A stretch of DNA of 64,000 bases. Source: Oscillospiraceae bacterium (lineage in GTDB: Bacteria; Bacillota; Clostridia; Oscillospirales; Acutalibacteraceae). Shown here one piece after another: positions 1 through 9,300 of this stretch (positions within the stretch are counted from its first letter, which is position 1; the number at the start of each line of letters is the position of its first letter). The translations under genes and the position numbers were made by a program. The stretch spans positions 1 to 64,000 of the forward strand of contig JAITRE010000002.1 in assembly GCA_031288555.1 (NCBI GenBank), written 5' to 3'. Under the pieces are notes generated by a model. It ran no database searches. It was given only the letters and a program-made list of their open reading frames with translations, and was not told the origin of the DNA.

Positions 1-1349
1 AAACAGTTAACCCCTAATCAAACTATTAAGTTTGTAAACAATGATTTAATACCTTTAGCTAAAGAGTACGGATATAACTTTAATTTAAAAGATTACTTAA
101 ATCTTATTAAAAAAGAAAACACAGCTAAATTAAGTGAAGAAGAATTACTCAGTGCAGCTGGTGGAGGTAAATTCTCTCTTAAAGCTTTAAGTTTAGCTGG
201 AGCTATAATACTCTCGGGTGCATCTAGCCTTGCAAATGTTAATTTAAGTAAAGACAGCAGTAAACCTGAAAGGGCCATACTAAGTAATGCGAGTAGTAGA
301 CGTCGTCCGATGATTAGTAACAATCAAAATGTGAAAACTAAAGTTAACAGAAAAAATCAAAGTAAAATAAGTAGCAAAAACACTCGGCAGCTGTTTAGAA
401 GATCAGCAGCAAGAAACTCAGTAAAAAGAAATTTTGGACAGAGAATATTTAAACCATCTTCTCAACTAGTTTCGTTTTTACCAATTGGTTTAGATGCTAG
501 CCTAATTAAAGCAGATGCTACATTAATTCCAAAACCATCTCATTTAATTGCAGCTATTGAATCAATTGTTAGGTCTGTACCTAGAGAAAAATTGTTAACT
601 CTTGCAGATGAATTATCAAAAGAAACTGGTGATTTTCCTGATCTTTCAATATCATTTAGTAATTTAATTAAAGACTTGTCAGAAAATAATACTACATTTG
701 CTCATAATAGTGCAAACGATGTTATTTCAAAACTTGAAGAAATAATTCAAAATAGAAAAAAAAGAAATACTCAAAACATTCATGGATGATAGATTATATT
801 AATCCTACAATGACCAGTAGTGTTAATTGTGAAGACTATTTTATATTTTTAAGGTGTTCTTTGAAACTTGAGGAAAAATTAAACCTAATGAGTAGTTGTC
901 TCTTTACATTAGTAGATGTAGGAAATAATTCTTATGATAGCAAGCTAGAGCTTCCTAATGTCAACCACATGGGCAACAAGTCAAACACTCAAGAAATTTT
1001 AAAAGATTTGTTTAAAAATAATAGAAAAATGGCATACGAACCTAAATTTTTTACAGTAAGTACTTGGGGTGGTAGCGGCGCATATCATCAAAAAAAAGTA
1101 ACAATAAACAAAGAAATAGATTTAACTGACTTTAGTTTAGGTGCAGCACGTTTAAAGTATAATCTTAAATCTTTCGTATGCGAAGATTCGCCAGGCTCTG
1201 ATAAATGTTACACTTATGTAAAAACTAATGATGGAAAATGGCTTAAATTTGATGGATCCTCTAATAAACCACAATCTGTTAGCAGCGCTGTTGCTTTAGA
1301 GGCTGCAGAAAAAAATTTGATGTATTATATGTATGAAAAAGCACAGTAA
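1..1349 (+). pseudogene. Frameshifted Nif11-leader USP-like (C19) protein, 5' partial
   Basis: The reading frame is open from base 1 to 789 (frame 1) and continues at 786 in frame 3 to 1349, so one frameshift splits an otherwise collinear protein. The first 56 visible residues are a Nif11-type leader (AKEYGYNF, DYL, LSEEELLSAAGGG); the glycines lie at about 160-168. A short hydrophobic stretch follows (KALSLAGAIILSGASSLA), then a basic Arg/Ser/Asn-rich linker and a domain collinear with the USP-like gene at 62790-64000. The position of the catalytic Cys in the relatives is His here (PSHLIAAIES), and the His-box histidine is missing (SDKCYTYV replaces GHYxxYV). The C-terminal LKYNLKSF and WLKFDG motifs remain. 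It is probably a dead, formerly exported deubiquitinase-like effector. A sequencing error could explain the frameshift but not the two lost catalytic residues. The start lies outside the window. Confidence 0.8.
122..308. repeat. Leader-region repeat, inverted copy at window end
   Basis: These bases match the reverse complement of 63813-64000 with very few differences. The first roughly 130 bases differ at about one position, then divergence rises. The repeat covers the double-glycine leader and the hydrophobic segment behind it. The much weaker similarity of the following C19-like domains suggests gene conversion or recent copying of the leader module. Confidence 0.85.
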
Positions 1350-1370
1350 GCTTAATTTTTTAAAAACTTA

Positions 1371-1411
1371 TACAGCTTGCTTTTAATATAACATTAAAAG
1401 AGGCTTGTATT
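1371..1411 (+). terminator. Imperfect hairpin after the USP-like pseudogene
   Basis: An imperfect stem (TACA...CTTTTAA pairing with TTAAAAG...TTGTA) is followed by a T-rich tail. The same element, better preserved, lies downstream of the related gene at 62736-62775, and a third resembles it at 56649-56677. It therefore looks like an inherited terminator of the family. Confidence 0.5.
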
Positions 1412-1600
1412 TTGTTTTTGTTATTTTTCTTTTGAAAAATTTATAATTTTGTCTTTTCTAAAAATTAAATTTGTAAATTAAGGTTAGGTTTATTGTTTTT
1501 TAAAAAATTCTTTTAAAAGTAAACAAACTTCTACATGTTCTAGTTTTTATATAAAATAAAGTTTTAAATATTTTTAATTTTTAATAATTTTATTAATTTT
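1412..1600. repeat. Copied 3' flank of the USP-like family
   Basis: This AT-rich noncoding stretch matches the reverse complement of about 58090-58255 closely, and its first part matches about 61140-61215 in direct orientation. All three lie just downstream of USP-like copies, so the duplicated unit includes the 3' flank. From 1600 to the promoter at 1842 I see only AT-rich sequence with no gene. Confidence 0.7.
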
Positions 1601-1841
1601 CTTATAGTGCTTTTAGCTATGGGTTTAATTTTTATTTTTAAAAATAAACATATAAATGATAGCATTGCTTTTTTGCAGTAACGGTTTTTAAGATTTTAAA
1701 AGTTTTATTTTAAAATTTTGTAGTATTATTATGGTTTTTATATTGTTTTATAATTTGTATTTTTTTAATTTAAATATTTTATTTTGCGGTTTTTTTGTAA
1801 AAATAGTGTTAACTAAGAGATAAAACTTTAAATAAATTTGC

Positions 1842-1870
1842 TTGACACAGTTGCTTAATTATATTATGAT
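1842..1870 (+). promoter_or_regulatory. Promoter of the tRNA cluster
   Basis: TTGACA at 1842-1847 and TATGAT at 1865-1870 are separated by 17 bases. The predicted start is near 1877, about 60 bases before the first tRNA. Confidence 0.8.
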
Positions 1871-1938
1871 TTTGAAAAGAAGAGTTTAATTTGCTTTTTG
1901 TGTTTTAATAAAAGCTTTGCGCAGTAATAAAACACTAA

Positions 1939-2015
1939 GGGAGCATAGCTCAGCTGGTTAGAGCACTTGCCTTACAAGCAAGAGGCCATAGGTTCGAGTC
2001 CTATTGTTCCCACCA
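1939..2015 (+). tRNA. tRNA-Val (TAC)
   Basis: A full cloverleaf can be drawn: acceptor GGGAGCA/TGTTCCC, anticodon stem CTTGC/GCAAG around loop CTTACAA (anticodon TAC), T loop TTCGAGT, and an encoded CCA end. It is the first of four tRNAs transcribed together. Confidence 0.97.
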
Positions 2016-2027
2016 CTTGATTGTTGT

Positions 2028-2104
2028 GGCCCGGTAGTTCAGTTGGTTAGAACGCTAGCCTGTCACGCTAGAGGTCGACGGTTCGAGCCCGTTCCGGGTC
2101 GCCA
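2028..2104 (+). tRNA. tRNA-Asp (GTC)
   Basis: Acceptor GGCCCGG pairs with CCGGGTC. The anticodon loop CTGTCAC (GTC) is held by CTAGC/GCTAG. The CCA is encoded. It lies 12 bases after tRNA-Val. Confidence 0.97.
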
Positions 2105-2111
2105 TTATTAA

Positions 2112-2187
2112 GCCTTTGTAGCTCAGTCGGTAGAGCAAGGGACTGAAAATCCCTGTGTCGACGGTTCGATTCCGTCCGAAGGCACCA
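2112..2187 (+). tRNA. tRNA-Phe (GAA)
   Basis: The anticodon loop CTGAAAA (GAA) sits on stem AGGGA/TCCCT, with a standard T arm and encoded CCA. It lies 7 bases after tRNA-Asp. Confidence 0.97.
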
Positions 2188-2191
2188 AGTC

Positions 2192-2267
2192 GCGGATGTA
2201 GCTCATCTGGTAGAGCGCCACCTTGCCAAGGTGGAGGTAGCGAGTTCGATCCTCGTCATCCGCTCCA
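2192..2267 (+). tRNA. tRNA-Gly (GCC)
   Basis: The anticodon loop TTGCCAA (GCC) sits on stem CCACC/GGTGG. Acceptor GCGGATG pairs with CATCCGC, and the CCA is encoded. It is the last tRNA of the cluster. Confidence 0.97.
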
Positions 2268-2342
2268 GAGGTTTTTGCGTTTTTTTAAATATATTAAAAT
2301 ATTTTTTGCTGTTTTGTTTTTTAATTTTTTTCTGGGGGAAAT

Positions 2343-2867
2343 ATGTTCAAAAAGATTCAAAATATAGATAACAGTATTCTTTCAAGTATTGCTAAACTCA
2401 GAACTCCAATATTAGACAAATTTATGATTTTTATAACGAATTTAGGGAGTAGTGGTAGTGTTTGGTTGCTTTTTGGATTAATCTTATTGTTTATAAGAGG
2501 TTATAGAAAAAAAGGTGCTGAAATTTTTGTTACAGTAGGTCTTGCAGCACTTATGAGTGAGAGTATTTTAAAAAATATTATAAGAAGAGCTAGACCTTGC
2601 GACAAGGACCCTTATGAACTTTTATTAATCCCTAGGCCTAGCTCTTATTCATTTCCTTCTGGTCACACAACATCTTCATTTGCAACAGCTTACGTAGTGT
2701 ATAAAACTTTTTTAGAGCTTAATTGTGTTTTTGTTGCACTGGCTCTTTTTTTAGCGTTTTTAATATCTTTTTCTCGACTTTATTTAAAAGTTCATTACCC
2801 TAGTGACGTGTTGGCTGGGATAATATTGGGAATTTTTTGTGGTTTAACTGTTCTTAGAATATTTTAA
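2343..2867 (+). CDS. PAP2-family membrane phosphatase
   Basis: A 174-residue membrane protein with the three signature motifs of the PAP2 (phosphatidic acid phosphatase type 2) superfamily: KNIIRRARP (K-x6-RP) near residue 80, PSGHT near 103, and SRLYLKVHYPSDV (SR-x5-H-x3-D) near 145. Several hydrophobic segments place the active site at the membrane face. Enzymes of this family dephosphorylate lipid phosphates such as undecaprenyl pyrophosphate or phosphatidate; the substrate here is unknown. The ATG follows a GGGGGAA ribosome site. It lies just after the tRNA cluster and may be read through from it. Confidence 0.92.
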   Translation: MFKKIQNIDNSILSSIAKLRTPILDKFMIFITNLGSSGSVWLLFGLILLFIRGYRKKGAEIFVTVGLAALMSESILKNIIRRARPCDKDPYELLLIPRPSSYSFPSGHTTSSFATAYVVYKTFLELNCVFVALALFLAFLISFSRLYLKVHYPSDVLAGIILGIFCGLTVLRIF

Positions 2868-2979
2868 AATACATTAAAAAACTTTTGCTTTGTATATTTA
2901 AATTTATTTTTAAAAAACAAAGTTTGTTAAGTTTAAAGTTTTTTTAAAAGTGTTTAAAGTTAAAAAAAAAGAGATTTAT

Positions 2980-3008
2980 TTGCGAAGTTTTCTTTTTTGT
3001 GATATAAA
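2980..3008 (+). promoter_or_regulatory. Promoter of the pyr operon
   Basis: TTGCGA at 2980-2985 and an extended -10 (TG-A-TATAAA, hexamer at 3003-3008) are separated by 17 bases. The leader to pyrB is only about 55 bases and shows no PyrR-type anti-antiterminator or terminator hairpins, so classical PyrR attenuation is not visible. Confidence 0.65.
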
Positions 3009-3070
3009 ATAAATTAAGGATTGTTGTTTTTTAGATTTTTAGCAAAATATTTTAAAGCGGAGGGAGCTTT

Positions 3071-3949
3071 ATTAAGAATTTATTTAGTTTGGATGAAATT
3101 TCATTGGAAGAAATTGATGAAATGCTTGAAACTGCTCAGATGTTTTATGATGGGAAAGAAGATTATAAAAGATTGACTGGCAAAATTGCTTGCAATCTTT
3201 TTTTTGAGCCTTCTACAAGAACTCAATATAGTTTTCAAATAGCAGAAGAAAAGCTAGAAATGAAGGTTATTTCTTTTAATAAAAAAAGTTCTTCTATAAA
3301 AAAAAATGAGTCTTTTTTTGATACAGTTAAAACTTTTGACAGTTTTGGTATCGACTTGTTGATTATTCGATCTTTGCAAAATGAATATTACAAAGAACTT
3401 GCAGGCAAAATAAAAACAAAAGTTATAAATGCGGGAGATGGAACTAGCAATCATCCTACTCAATCGTTGCTTGATATTTTAACTATAAAACAAGAGTTTG
3501 GCTTTATAAAAGGGCTTAAAATATTAATGGTGGGCGATATTTTACATTCTAGAGTTGCTCATAGTAATTTAAAAATAATGAAGCGATTAGGTGCAAAAGT
3601 TTTTATTAGCGGACCCAACGAATATTTAGAAAAAGACGCAATTTTTATTCCCTTAGAAGATGGTCTTTTGAGTTGTGATGTTGTTATTATGTTGAGAGTT
3701 CAATTTGAAAGACATGATAAGAAATTTAATATGTCTTTTCAGGAATATAACGAAAAATTTGGGATAAACTCTAAAAACATTGGCTTTATGAAGAAAAACT
3801 CAATAATAATGCATCCTGGACCTGTGAATAGAAATGTGGAGATTTCTGATAACTTAGTTGAGTGTGAAAAATCAAGAATTTTAAAACAAGTGAAAAACGG
3901 TGTGTTTGTTCGTATGGCTGTGATTGAATATTTGTTAAGGAATAAATGA
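3071..3949 (+). CDS. pyrB: Aspartate carbamoyltransferase catalytic subunit
   Basis: Joins carbamoyl phosphate and aspartate to carbamoyl aspartate, the first committed step of pyrimidine synthesis. The carbamoyl-phosphate loop FFEPSTRTQYSF, the HPTQ motif in GDGTSNHPTQSLLDIL and the C-terminal HPGPVNRNVEI are present. It is about 292 residues, slightly short for the family. The start is unusual. In-frame TTG at 3089 lies about 24 bases from the strong GGAGGG at 3059-3064 and would remove the expected N-terminus. An ATT at 3071, 6 bases after that site, gives (M)KNLFSLDEISLEE, which fits family N-termini. I therefore favour ATT initiation. It overlaps pyrC by 4 bases (ATGA). No pyrI is present. 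Confidence 0.93.
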   Translation: MKNLFSLDEISLEEIDEMLETAQMFYDGKEDYKRLTGKIACNLFFEPSTRTQYSFQIAEEKLEMKVISFNKKSSSIKKNESFFDTVKTFDSFGIDLLIIRSLQNEYYKELAGKIKTKVINAGDGTSNHPTQSLLDILTIKQEFGFIKGLKILMVGDILHSRVAHSNLKIMKRLGAKVFISGPNEYLEKDAIFIPLEDGLLSCDVVIMLRVQFERHDKKFNMSFQEYNEKFGINSKNIGFMKKNSIIMHPGPVNRNVEISDNLVECEKSRILKQVKNGVFVRMAVIEYLLRNK

Positions 3950-5208
3950 GTATGGAAATTTTGATTAAAGATGGTTTAGTTTTTAATGGTGAAGGTTTTT
4001 TAAAGCAAGATGTACTTTGTGAAGGCGGAATTATAAAGGAAGTAGGCGTGGGTATTAAGAAAAAGACTGAATATGTTATAAATGCTGAAAATTTAATAGT
4101 ATCTCCAGGGTTTGTTGATTTACATGTTCATTTAAGGCAGCCTGGTTTTGAACAAAAAGAAACAATTTCTTCTGGAACTGCTGCTGCTGTTGCCGGAGGT
4201 TTTACTACTATTTGTGCTATGCCGAATTTAAATCCTACTCCAGATTGTAAGAAGAATTTAGAAATTGAAAAGAAAATAATTAAAGAAGATGCAAAATGTA
4301 GAGTTCTTCCTTTTATGTCTATAACTTTAAATAGAGAAGGAAAGAAAGTTGTGACGCCGGTTAATGGATGTGTTGGAATTTCTGATGATGGAAATTCTGT
4401 GCAAGACGAAAAAATTATGAAAATGGCAATGAAGGTAGCGAGTGAAAAAAATGTTTTATTAAGTGCTCATTGTGAAGACAAAAATTTTACACCTGAGAAT
4501 TGGTGTGTTAACAAAGGAGAATATTCAAAAAGAACTGGGCTGAAAGCTGTAAGTAATGCTTCTGAATATGAAGAATTAAAAAGAGATTTATATTTATTGA
4601 AGAAAAATAAGTGTAAATATCATGTTTGTCATGTTTCTACAAAAGAAAGTGTTGAGCTTATAAGAGAAGCGAAAAGACAAAATCTTTCAGCAACGTGTGA
4701 GGTTACTCCACATCATTTAATACTTTGCGAAGATGATTTGAAAGACGATGGATGTTTTAAAATGTCGCCTCCTCTTAGAACAAAAAAAGACAAAGAAGCT
4801 TTGATTAATGCTATTACGGATGGAACAATAGATGCTATTGCAACAGATCACGCTCCACATACAGAAAATGAAAAGAGCAAGGGTCTTAAAGGAAGTGCTA
4901 TGGGTGTTGTGGGGCTTGAATGTGCCTTTTCTGTGCTTTATGAAAGTTTAGTGACTACATGTAAATTATCTATAGATAAATTGCTGAATTTAATGAGCTT
5001 TTATCCTGCTAAAATTATAAACATTAATTGTGGTATTAAGCCTTTTTTTAATGCTGATATGGTTATTATAGATCTTAAGAAAAGTTTGATTGTTGACCCA
5101 GATAAATTTTTTTCAAAAGGTCGTTCTACTCCATTTAAAGATAAAAAAGTTAAAGGAAAGATAGTTGCTACAATATTTGATGGTAGAGTAGTTTATAAAA
5201 ATTTTTGA
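3946..5208 (+). CDS. pyrC: Dihydroorotase
   Basis: Cyclises carbamoyl aspartate to dihydroorotate. The 420-residue amidohydrolase has the metal motif DLHVHLRQPG near residue 58, the substrate loop PNLNPTPD, metal histidines in SAHCED, CHVSTKES and EVTPHHL, and the catalytic aspartate in ATDHAPHTENEK. Length is normal for the class I bacterial enzyme. The ATG overlaps the pyrB stop by 4 bases, so translation is probably coupled; a second Met two codons later is an alternative start. It is followed 12 bases later by carA. Confidence 0.96.
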   Translation: MSMEILIKDGLVFNGEGFLKQDVLCEGGIIKEVGVGIKKKTEYVINAENLIVSPGFVDLHVHLRQPGFEQKETISSGTAAAVAGGFTTICAMPNLNPTPDCKKNLEIEKKIIKEDAKCRVLPFMSITLNREGKKVVTPVNGCVGISDDGNSVQDEKIMKMAMKVASEKNVLLSAHCEDKNFTPENWCVNKGEYSKRTGLKAVSNASEYEELKRDLYLLKKNKCKYHVCHVSTKESVELIREAKRQNLSATCEVTPHHLILCEDDLKDDGCFKMSPPLRTKKDKEALINAITDGTIDAIATDHAPHTENEKSKGLKGSAMGVVGLECAFSVLYESLVTTCKLSIDKLLNLMSFYPAKIININCGIKPFFNADMVIIDLKKSLIVDPDKFFSKGRSTPFKDKKVKGKIVATIFDGRVVYKNF

Positions 5209-5220
5209 AAAGGGAAAATT

Positions 5221-6288
5221 ATGGTAAATAAAAAATTAATTTTTGAAAATGGCAAAAGTTTTCTAGGTACAGGTTTTGGTGCTGACGTAAATACTGTTAA
5301 AGAAGCTGTTTTTAACACTTCGATGGTTGGATATCAAGAAATATTTTCAGATCCTTCTTATTTTGGACAAATAGTTTGCATGACATATCCTTTAATAGGG
5401 AATTATGGTATTACTGACGAAGACTATGAGACGCCAAGACCTTTTTTAGGTGGATTTATAGTAAGAGAATACAACAACAGTCCGTCAAACTATAAATGTA
5501 CAAAGACTCTTGAAGAAGATTTAAAAGAGTACAATATTCCCGGAATATCTTTTGTGGATACAAGGCAAATAACTAAAATGATTAGAGATGAAGGCAGCAT
5601 TCGTGTTTTATTGACGTCTTCTGACACAACATTAGATGAAGGTTTGAGTATTTTAAAAAAATCAAAAAAGATAACAAATCAAACGCGAAATGTTTCTTGC
5701 AAAAAAAAATGGCGTAGTTGTACTGCAAATTTTAAATATACAGTGGTGGTTTTAGATTGTGGAGTGAAGCTTAGTGTTATAAAATCTCTTGTAAAAAGAA
5801 AATGCAATGTGATTGTTGTTCCATATAACACTTCTAGCGAAGAGATACTAAAACTTAATCCAAATGGTTTACTAATTTCAAATGGGCCGGGAGATCCTAG
5901 GGATAACTTAAAAGTTATTGAAGTTATAAAAAATTTACAAGGAAAGATTTCTATATTTGGTATTTGTCTTGGCCATCAATTAATAGCTTTAGCTAATGGT
6001 GCCGAAATTTACAAGATGAAGTTTGGACATCACGGTGGTAATCATCCTGTTAAAGAAATTTCTACTGATAAAATTGAAATAACTTCGCAAAATCACTCTT
6101 ATGCTGTAAAAAAAGAAAGTTTAAAAAACACAAAAATTTTTTTGACGCATGTAAATTTGCTAGACGATGCTGTTGAAGGTATTGAAATAAAAAATGAAAA
6201 TGTTTTTTCAGTACAATATCATCCAGAAAGTTCTCCTGGGCCTCAAGATAGTTCATATTTGTTTGATAGGTTTATAGGTAAATTGTAA
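5221..6288 (+). CDS. carA: Carbamoyl-phosphate synthase small subunit
   Basis: The glutaminase subunit, which releases ammonia from glutamine for CarB. The N-terminal CPSase domain (about 1-130) is followed by a class I glutamine amidotransferase domain with nucleophile Cys in GICLGHQL and the His/Glu pair in QYHPESSPGP. The 355-residue length is typical. The ATG sits behind AAAAGGG. It lies in the pyr operon, so carbamoyl phosphate made here is probably fed to PyrB; no arginine genes are nearby. Confidence 0.96.
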   Translation: MVNKKLIFENGKSFLGTGFGADVNTVKEAVFNTSMVGYQEIFSDPSYFGQIVCMTYPLIGNYGITDEDYETPRPFLGGFIVREYNNSPSNYKCTKTLEEDLKEYNIPGISFVDTRQITKMIRDEGSIRVLLTSSDTTLDEGLSILKKSKKITNQTRNVSCKKKWRSCTANFKYTVVVLDCGVKLSVIKSLVKRKCNVIVVPYNTSSEEILKLNPNGLLISNGPGDPRDNLKVIEVIKNLQGKISIFGICLGHQLIALANGAEIYKMKFGHHGGNHPVKEISTDKIEITSQNHSYAVKKESLKNTKIFLTHVNLLDDAVEGIEIKNENVFSVQYHPESSPGPQDSSYLFDRFIGKL

Positions 6289-6330
6289 ATTTTAAAATTA
6301 AGTTAAAATAAAAAATCGGAGATTTATTTT

Positions 6331-9300
6331 ATGCCAAATCGAGAAGATGTTAAGAATATTTTAATAATAGGTTCTGGGCCTATAGTTATAGGTCAAGCAG
6401 CAGAGTTTGATTATTCTGGAACTCAAGCTTGTTTAGCTTTAAAAGAGATTGGGAAAAAAGTGATACTTGTGAACTCGAATCCTGCAACTATTATGACTGA
6501 CAAAGGTATTGCTGACAAAGTTTATATGGAACCATTGACGCTTGAATTTGTTGCAAGAATAATAAGAAAAGAACGTCCAGATGCTGTATTGGCAGGTTTT
6601 GGTGGGCAAACTAGTCTTAATTTAGTTATGCAGTTGTTTAAAAAAGGGATATTAGACGAATGTGGTTGTGAGTTACTTGGAACTAAGTTTGAGTCGATTG
6701 AAAAAGCGGAAGACAGAAAAAAGTTTAAGTTGTTATGCGAAGAGATTGGGGAGCCTTGTTTAGAATCTGATGTGGCGAAAAATTTAAATGAAGCCATTGG
6801 AATATCAGAAAAGATAGGATACCCTTTAGTTTTGCGCCCAGCGTTTACTTCTGGAGGTACAGGTGGAGGATTTGCAAATAACGAAAGAGAATTAAAAGAG
6901 ATATTAGAAAATGCTATTAGATTATCGCCAGTGTCACAAGTTTTGGTAGAAAAATCAGTTTTAGGCTATAAAGAAATAGAATATGAAGTGATAAGAGATG
7001 CAAATGATAATGCAATAGCTGTTTGCAATATGGAAAATTTAGATCCTGTAGGAGTACATACTGGCGATTCAATTGTTTTGTGTCCTTCTCAAACATTGAC
7101 AAACAAGGAATTTCACATGTTAAGAGACGCCGCTCTTTTAATGATACGCAAGCTTAAAATAGAAGGCGGCTGTAATGTTCAATTTGCACTCGACCCTTAT
7201 TCGTCTAATTATTTTATAATAGAAGTTAATCCGCGTGTTTCTAGATCGTCGGCTTTAGCATCTAAAGCAAGTGGATATCCTATCGCTAGAGTTTCAGCGC
7301 TTGTGTCTATTGGCATGCTTCTTGATGAAATAAAGCTTTGCAATTCTCCTGCGAGTTTTGAACCTACTTTAGATTATATTGTAACTAAAATTCCTCGTTT
7401 TCCGTTTGATAAATTTACAGAAGCATCTAGAAAATTATCGACTCAAATGAAATCTACTGGTGAAGTTATGGCAATTGGTAGATCTATTGAAGAGAGTCTT
7501 TTAAAAGCTATTCGCAGCCTAGAATTTCCGGCAAGTCATTTGTGGCTTAAAAAGTTTAGCGAATATAAAACTTTTGAATTAATTGACAGTTTAAAATATC
7601 CAACAGACGAACGTATATATATAATTGCTGAGGCTTTAAGGCGAGGTGTAGACGCCTTTGAAATATGCAAGATTACTAAAATTGATTTTTTATTTATAAC
7701 TAAGATTAAAAATATAGTGAATATAGAAAATGAACTTTTAAAAAATCCTCGAAATATAGAATGTTTGAAGAAATCAAAATTTTTTGGATTTTCTGATGAG
7801 TTTATAGGATATTTGTGGGGAGAAGACTTTAAAAAAATATTTAATTTAAGAAAAGACAATAATATACGGCCTGTTTACAAAATGATTGATACTTGCGCAA
7901 ATGAATTTGATTCATATGTGCCATATTTTTATTCTTGTTACGATAATGAAAATGAGTCTGTAACTAGTAACAAAAAAAAGGTAATAGTAATAGGGTCTGG
8001 ATCTGTGCGAGTTGGGCAGGGTATAGAGTTTGATTATTCAACAGTTCATTCAATTTTGGCGATAAAAGAATCTGGATTTGAAGCTATAGTTATAAATAAT
8101 AATCCTGGGACAGTTTCAACTGATTATTTTATTTCTGATAAACTTTATTTTGAACCGCTTTGTCCTGAAGATATTATGAACATTATAGATTTAGAAAAAC
8201 CGGACGGCGTTATAGTTTCTTTGGGCGGTCAAACAGCTATAAATTTAGCTCATATAATAAAGGAAATGGGAGCTAATATAATTGGTACAGATATATCTGC
8301 TATTAAAAATTCAGAGGATAGAAAATCTTTTGAAAAACTTTTAGAAAAAATGAACATTCCAAAACCTTCTGGAAAAACAGTTGTGAACGTAGATGAGGGA
8401 AGAAAAGTTGCGAATGAACTTAAATATCCAGTGTTTGTTAGACCTTCGTTTGTGCTTGGCGGGAGAGCGATGAGAATTGTTCGAAATGATTATGATCTTG
8501 AGCAATATTTAAAAGAAGCAGTATCTGTAAGTGAAGGCAAGCCAGTTTTAATAGATAAATATATTTCAGGCAAGGAACTTGATGTTGACGCTGTTTGTGA
8601 TGGGAAAGATGTATTTATACCTGGTATTATGGAACATGTAGAAAAAACAGGTATTCATTCCGGAGATTCGATAAGTGTTTATCCAACATTTTCAATAGAT
8701 CAAGATGTAAAAAAAATAATTGCTGATTTTACAATAAATTTAGGGCTTTTTATAGGAATTAAAGGACCTTTCAATGTTCAATTTATAGTAGATAAAAATA
8801 AAAATGTTTTTGTAATAGAAGTAAATCCTAGGTCTAGTCGCACGGTGCCTTTTATTTCTAAAGCGACGGGGGTAAATCTTGCAAATATATCAACAAAAGT
8901 TCAACTGGGGCGAACATTGAAAGATCAAGGATATAAAACTGGGGTTTTAAAAGAAAAGAAACGTTGGTATGTTAAAAGTCCTGTTTTTTCTTTTTCAAAA
9001 ATTTTTGGAGCAGATACTTATTTGTCTGCTGAAATGAAATCTACAGGTGAGGCTATAGGATATGACAATATTCTAAATAGAGCTCTTTATAAATCGTTGA
9101 AAGCATCTGGGTTGCGTGTAGAAAATTATGGAACGGTGTTTGTAACGGTTGCTGATGAAGACAAAAAAAAGGCATTTTTTCTTGTTAAAAAATTTTATGA
9201 TTTAGGGTTTAATATAGAGGCTACAAAAGGAACGTCAGAGTTTCTTCGAAAGAACGGGATAAAAACTCGTTACAAGAAAAAAATAAGCCAAGGAAGCACT

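Noticed and set aside
786-1349. Independent 187-residue gene
   Set aside because: It continues the upstream frame collinearly with the family protein; it has no ribosome site and starts inside the conserved domain.
2155-2367. Open frame across tRNA-Phe and tRNA-Gly
   Set aside because: It lies on top of two well-folded tRNAs and has no ribosome site; it is a shadow of RNA genes.
3009-3070. PyrR-type attenuator before pyrB
   Set aside because: The leader is too short and no terminator/antiterminator hairpins or PyrR-binding loop can be drawn.
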